Assembly (NCBI GenBank): GCA_009391605.1
Contig: VFGQ01000105.1
Coordinates: 1 to 8,880 of the forward strand
DNA from: SAR202 cluster bacterium
Lineage (GTDB): Bacteria; Chloroflexota; Dehalococcoidia; SAR202; GCA-002694895
Direction: 5' to 3'
DNA: 8,880 nucleotides
In this document: piece after piece, positions 5,945-8,880 of the stretch
Numbering within the stretch: position 1 is the first letter of the stretch
How the letters are laid out: the number at the start of each line of letters is the position of its first letter
The notes under the pieces: model-generated
What the model was told of the DNA's origin: nothing
Seen by the model: only the letters and a program-made list of their open reading frames with translations
Database searches by the model: none
Program-made: the position numbers and the translations under genes

Positions 5945-7107
5945 TTAGAATTAAAATACTCACCAATTTGATTGGATGCTTTCATTAAAATATCATCAGA
6001 TTTGGCAAAGCACAATCTGATCAATTTACTTTTTTTTAATTCTTTAGCATTTTTGTTGTAAAATACACTGATTGGTATTCCTGTTACTTTCGCATTTTCA
6101 ATTAACTCAATACAAAATTCCTCTGGTTTAAATTCTGGGAATTTTTCTTCATATGACATATTGATAAAATAAGTTGATTCAGGAAGGTAAGTGATTATAT
6201 TATTTTTTATTAGATTTGTATAAATCAAATCTCTTTTGGCCTGAAAGGTATTTCGAAGATTGTCATAGTATGTTTTAGGTTTTGTATATGCATACGCTAT
6301 GGCTTCTTGTAGATTGGGAGGGACAGTAAAAGTGATAAATTGATGCATGCCAATAACTTTATTAATTAGTTCTGTACAACCTACCGCGAAGCCAACTTTC
6401 CATCCGGTAAGTGAAAATGTTTTTCCCGCTGAACCAATTTTAATTACCCTATGTTCCATTCCCGGTAATGAGATAATAGGTATATGCTTTTTGTTGTCAA
6501 ATACAATGTGTTCATGTACTTCATCTGAAATTATGATCATATCATTTTCAATTACTATTTTTGACAAATCTTTCAATTCATCCATACTAAACATTTTCCC
6601 AAGAGGATTCATTGGATTGTTAAGTATTATGAGTTTACTTTTCTTAGTTATATATGGCTTTAAAATATTATAAGAAAATTCCCATTTAGGAGATTCAAGT
6701 GGGACACATATTGCTTTACCACCAGCTTTTTCTACTATTGGTTTATAAGAATCATAAGCAGGTTCGAAAATTATAGCTTCATCTCCTGGGATTATGTTGC
6801 TAAGTATTGAAGATGCTAAAGCCTCTGTAGCGCCATTAGTAATAAGGATTTCATTGTCCCAATCGAATTCTAATTTGTAATGTGCATATAAATGTTTTGC
6901 TATATTTTTTCGTAAACTTGCCAAACCTTTCATTGGAGGGTATTGATTACTAATAGTATTAAGTGATTCTGATGCTTTATTTATTATATCGATTGGGCCA
7001 TCTTCATCAGGAAATCCTTGCCCCAAATTGATAGCTTTATTTTTTATTGAAAGTTCAGTCATCTTTTGAAAAATTGTAGTTTCTTCTTTTTTTATATTTT
7101 TATTCAT
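5941..7107 (-). CDS. PLP-dependent class I/II aminotransferase, methionine/kynurenine/glutamine transaminase-like, under a SAM riboswitch
   Basis: This 388-residue fold-type I aminotransferase is intact. NLGQGFPD (27-34) is typical of the group containing YbdL-type methionine aminotransferase and kynurenine/glutamine transaminase K. NGATEA (91-96) contacts the PLP phosphate, and NNPMNPLGK (163-171) holds the Asn that touches PLP. Asp195 in ISDEVHEH pairs with the pyridine nitrogen, Lys229 in SAGKTFSLTGWKVG forms the Schiff base, and Arg364 in KLIRLCF binds the substrate carboxylate. The ATG at 7107 follows AAGGA (7118-7122), which abuts the U-tract of a terminator. A SAM-type riboswitch lies in its leader, so repression at high S-adenosylmethionine is predicted. 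This favours a methionine-linked reaction, for example 4-methylthio-2-oxobutanoate to methionine in salvage. Exact substrate is inferred from that leader; aspartate or aromatic transaminase activity remains possible. It converges on tmk with a 4-nt overlap. Confidence 0.9.
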   Translation of the reverse strand: MNKNIKKEETTIFQKMTELSIKNKAINLGQGFPDEDGPIDIINKASESLNTISNQYPPMKGLASLRKNIAKHLYAHYKLEFDWDNEILITNGATEALASSILSNIIPGDEAIIFEPAYDSYKPIVEKAGGKAICVPLESPKWEFSYNILKPYITKKSKLIILNNPMNPLGKMFSMDELKDLSKIVIENDMIIISDEVHEHIVFDNKKHIPIISLPGMEHRVIKIGSAGKTFSLTGWKVGFAVGCTELINKVIGMHQFITFTVPPNLQEAIAYAYTKPKTYYDNLRNTFQAKRDLIYTNLIKNNIITYLPESTYFINMSYEEKFPEFKPEEFCIELIENAKVTGIPISVFYNKNAKELKKSKLIRLCFAKSDDILMKASNQIGEYFNSN

Positions 7108-7122
7108 TATTTAATTTTCCTT

Positions 7123-7150
7123 AAAAAAAAATCTCTCCTTAGTGGAGAGA
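7123..7150 (-). terminator. Intrinsic terminator of the SAM riboswitch expression platform
   Basis: On the minus strand, the stem TCTCTCC (7150-7144) pairs with GGAGAGA (7138-7132) around the loop ACTAA, and nine U residues follow (7131-7123). It ends one base before the aminotransferase ribosome-binding site, so termination here would remove the gene from the transcript. The 5' arm can instead pair with GAGAGGT (7173-7167), an upstream antiterminator. It may also terminate transcripts reading through from gap. Confidence 0.9.
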
Positions 7151-7157
7151 TCAATTT

Positions 7158-7265
7158 TTAATGTTTACCTCTCATAAGGTCACGTATGATCTGGGGCACC
7201 TTTACATCAAGGTTGCCAGACAGGATTGTAGGCCCAGTCGCCTAACCTGTCATTCTCAACGATTG
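7158..7265 (-). promoter_or_regulatory. SAM riboswitch aptamer of the SAM-IV / SAM-I/IV type in the aminotransferase leader
   Basis: This GC-richer island in an AT-rich gap folds on the minus strand as follows. P2: GACAGG (7251-7246) with CCTGTC (7224-7219), plus TAGG (7244-7241) with CCTA (7232-7229). P3 is the SAM-I-superfamily core, GGCAACC (7217-7211) with GGTGCC (7200-7195), preceded by AAA. Pseudoknot 1: CTGG(G) in the P2 loop (7237-7233) with (C)CCAG (7195-7191). P4: ACCTT (7180-7176) with GAGGT (7171-7167), loop ATGA. Pseudoknot 2: P3 loop TTGATGT (7210-7204) with ACATTAA (7164-7158), 7 pairs. A hairpin followed by a strand pairing to the P3 loop is the SAM-IV arrangement rather than SAM-I. 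P1 is weak: the best pairing found is 5 bp with a 2-nt bulge (7265-7259 with 7185-7181). With the terminator downstream it should act as a transcriptional OFF switch. The family call rests on motif recognition, without a covariance-model score. Confidence 0.85.
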
Positions 7266-7304
7266 TCTGAATAATTTAACATATATTTATTACAAATTCT
7301 AGGG

Positions 7305-8309
7305 TTAGATATTAGTTATATATTCAACCATATCTGCTGTTCTGCAGCTGTAACCCCATTCATTGTCATACCAGCCAATTACTTTTACTAAATTTTCACC
7401 GATAACTTCGGTGGATAAAGAGTCAATGATACAACTTGCAGGATTTTGTTTGAAATCAACACTAACTAATGGTTCGTCAGTTATTTCTAATATGTTTTTT
7501 AAATTTGAATTAGAAGCATCTCTAAAAGCTTTATTGATTTCATCTTTTGTAACTTTGCTTTTAAGATTGCATACCAAATCTACAGATGATACATATAAAG
7601 TAGGAACTCTAAATGCCAAACCATTGATTTTACCTTTTAATTCTGGGATTATTTCTCCTACTGATTTCGCTGCACCTGTTGTTGTAGGTATTATATTCAT
7701 CCCTGCAGCCCGGGCTCTTCTAAGATCTTTATGCCCCCTGTCCAATATCGATTGATCATTTGTTGTCGAATGAATTGTAGACATAAACCCTGATTCGAAA
7801 CCAAAATTGTCATTTAAAACTTTGACCATTGGTGCAACACAATTAGTTGTACAAGAAGCATTAGATATTATTTGGTGATTATTTTTGTCATATTCAGATT
7901 CATTTACCCCCAAAACCATTGTTATGTCATCATTTTTCGCAGGAGAAGAAATTATTACTTTTTTTGCCCCACCATTTATATGGCCTATAGTATCAGTTGC
8001 TGATCTAAATCTACCAGATGATTCAATAACTATATCTACTCCAGAAGATTTCCAATCTATTTCATTAGGGTTAGAATGAGAGCTCCATTTTATTTTTTTT
8101 CCATCAACAATCAAATTTTCATCATCATAGTTAATATCGCTTTCATATATTCCGTAAATACTGTCATATTTTAATAAATGAGCTTTGGTTTCAGCACCTG
8201 AGTGATCATTTATTGCAACTATTTCTAAAGATTTGTGATATTTCATAATTGCCTTAAAAACATTTCTGCCTATTCTCCCAAATCCATTTATTCCTATTTT
8301 AATACTCAT
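7305..8309 (-). CDS. gap: Glyceraldehyde-3-phosphate dehydrogenase, type I
   Basis: GapA oxidises and phosphorylates glyceraldehyde 3-phosphate to 1,3-bisphosphoglycerate in glycolysis, or runs in reverse in gluconeogenesis. The 334-residue protein is full length. It has the Rossmann motif INGFGRIGRNVF (7-18), Asp35 in AINDHSG (consistent with NAD binding), the catalytic Cys153 in SNASCTTNC (149-157), His180 in TIHSTT, the S-loop DLRRARAAG (195-203), and WYDNEWGYS (313-321) near the C-terminus. Where thermophile NAD enzymes carry Leu-Pro in ILDLPHKD, this one has Arg191-Gly192, so cofactor preference is not fully certain. The ATG at 8309 is preceded by AAAGGGA (8322-8316). It lies 21 nt downstream of eno, forming a glycolytic operon. 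Downstream, a SAM riboswitch leader separates it from the aminotransferase. Confidence 0.97.
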   Translation of the reverse strand: MSIKIGINGFGRIGRNVFKAIMKYHKSLEIVAINDHSGAETKAHLLKYDSIYGIYESDINYDDENLIVDGKKIKWSSHSNPNEIDWKSSGVDIVIESSGRFRSATDTIGHINGGAKKVIISSPAKNDDITMVLGVNESEYDKNNHQIISNASCTTNCVAPMVKVLNDNFGFESGFMSTIHSTTNDQSILDRGHKDLRRARAAGMNIIPTTTGAAKSVGEIIPELKGKINGLAFRVPTLYVSSVDLVCNLKSKVTKDEINKAFRDASNSNLKNILEITDEPLVSVDFKQNPASCIIDSLSTEVIGENLVKVIGWYDNEWGYSCRTADMVEYITNI

Positions 8310-8330
8310 ATAAATCCCTTTGTTTTTATT

Positions 8331-8880
8331 TTAAATTTTCATTGCCTGTAATCCAAGATAATTTATACTTTTATTTTGCGCTATAATTTCACTTATTCTA
8401 TTATATTTTGCTGTTCTTTCTGACCTTGCCGGAGCTCCAGATTTTAATTGGGTAGATTGAGTTCCCATTGCAAGATCAGCAATAAAACTGTCTTCTGTAT
8501 CACCTGATCTATGACTGATGATTGTATTTAAGTTGTTGTTATGAGCAAAATTTATTGCATTAAGAGTTTCTGAAATTGTTCCTACTTGATTTGGTTTGAT
8601 AAGTACTGTGTTTGAAGAATTTTTTGATATTGAAGTTTTTATTTTATCTATGGATGTTACCAAAAGATCATCTCCAACGATTTGAACTTGTGAGCCAATT
8701 GCTTTATTTAATTTTGTCCAACTTTCCCAATCATCTTGGTCGAATGGATCTTCAATACTTTTTATAGGATAATTTTTTACTAGATGTATATAAAAATTAA
8801 GTAATTCGTCAGAAGTCATATAATTATTTTTATTGTTTTGCATTATTTTATATTTTTTACCATCTAAAAGCTCTGATGCT
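8331..8880 (-). CDS. eno: Enolase, C-terminal part (5' end outside window)
   Basis: Enolase converts 2-phosphoglycerate to phosphoenolpyruvate and needs Mg2+. The frame is open to the window edge, with 182 residues visible of about 425. The ATG at 8843 is internal: in-frame codons before it encode SELLDGKKY, matching the enolase stretch before the TSDEL helix. Active-site elements are the metal ligands Glu43 (visible numbering) in SIEDPF and Asp70 in VGDDLLVT, the catalytic Lys95 in VLIKPNQVGT, the HRSGDTEDSFIADLA block (123-137, Arg124), and Lys146 in QLKSGAPARSER. The protein ends with MKI and TAA (8333-8331), 21 nt before the gap ATG, so eno and gap are very likely cotranscribed. Upstream regulation lies outside the window. 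Confidence 0.97.
   Translation of the reverse strand, partial: ASELLDGKKYKIMQNNKNNYMTSDELLNFYIHLVKNYPIKSIEDPFDQDDWESWTKLNKAIGSQVQIVGDDLLVTSIDKIKTSISKNSSNTVLIKPNQVGTISETLNAINFAHNNNLNTIISHRSGDTEDSFIADLAMGTQSTQLKSGAPARSERTAKYNRISEIIAQNKSINYLGLQAMKI

Noticed and set aside
6347..6673. 108-codon plus-strand open frame, hydrophobic, inside the aminotransferase
   Set aside because: It is antisense to the conserved PLP-binding core. The apparent hydrophobicity comes from the complement of the real codons.
7121..7280. Independent small RNA (6S, SRP or tmRNA-like) between gap and the aminotransferase
   Set aside because: The GGCAACC/GGTGCC core, two pseudoknots, and a terminator placed right before a start codon fit a SAM riboswitch. 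None of the hallmark motifs of 6S, SRP or tmRNA was seen.
7266..7304. Dedicated promoter for the riboswitch transcript
   Set aside because: Only a poor candidate was found on the minus strand (TAGAAT, 17 nt, TAAATT). In this AT-rich stretch it is not distinguishable from chance. Transcription may read through from gap.
7363..8079. Two plus-strand open frames within gap (7363-7755 and 7885-8079)
   Set aside because: Both are antisense to conserved GAPDH motifs and show no independent coding signal.

Overview
The window is 8.9 kb of compact, strongly AT-rich bacterial chromosome carrying housekeeping metabolism. It has no mobile element, tRNA, rRNA or CRISPR array. TGA is used as a stop (pdxS), so the standard bacterial code fits. 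The deoxyxylulose-5-phosphate-independent vitamin B6 pair PdxS/PdxT sits next to a Ycf45-type ATPase with a C-terminal R3H domain and a thymidylate kinase. Together with tight packing and very low GC, this suggests a streamlined, possibly marine, Chloroflexota-like bacterium (SAR202/Dehalococcoidia type). That placement is an inference from gene content and was not tested by phylogeny.

Layout, left to right. (1) 1-597, +: the 3' half of glyA (serine hydroxymethyltransferase). (2) 581-1102, -: a short RNase III-like gene that converges on glyA and overlaps its end. It lacks the dsRNA-binding domain and has Asn at a metal-binding Asp position. (3) 1199-2209, +: a eukaryotic-type glutamine synthetase (GSII) with its own predicted promoter. 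(4) 2291-5944, +: a four-gene operon, pdxS-pdxT-ycf45-like-tmk, behind a good sigma70-like promoter, with gaps of 4, 1 and 13 nt. The last three genes all appear to start with TTG. (5) 8880-5941, -: eno (partial), gap, a structured leader RNA, then a class I aminotransferase. The aminotransferase converges on tmk with a 4-nt overlap of stop codons.

The most interesting element is the 197-nt gap between gap and the aminotransferase. On the minus strand it folds as a SAM-IV or SAM-I/IV-type S-adenosylmethionine riboswitch: P2, the conserved P3 core, a P2-loop pseudoknot, a P4 hairpin and a second pseudoknot from the P3 loop. An intrinsic terminator follows and ends just before the aminotransferase ribosome-binding site. 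A competing antiterminator pairing can be drawn, giving a transcriptional OFF switch. This predicts that the aminotransferase works in methionine metabolism, for example transamination to or from 4-methylthio-2-oxobutanoate.

The genes connect metabolically. Glutamine synthetase supplies glutamine, which PdxT hydrolyses to give ammonia to PdxS for pyridoxal 5'-phosphate (PLP). PLP is the cofactor of both GlyA and the aminotransferase. GlyA supplies one-carbon units used for methionine and dTMP synthesis, and Tmk phosphorylates dTMP. Eno and Gap are lower-glycolysis enzymes.
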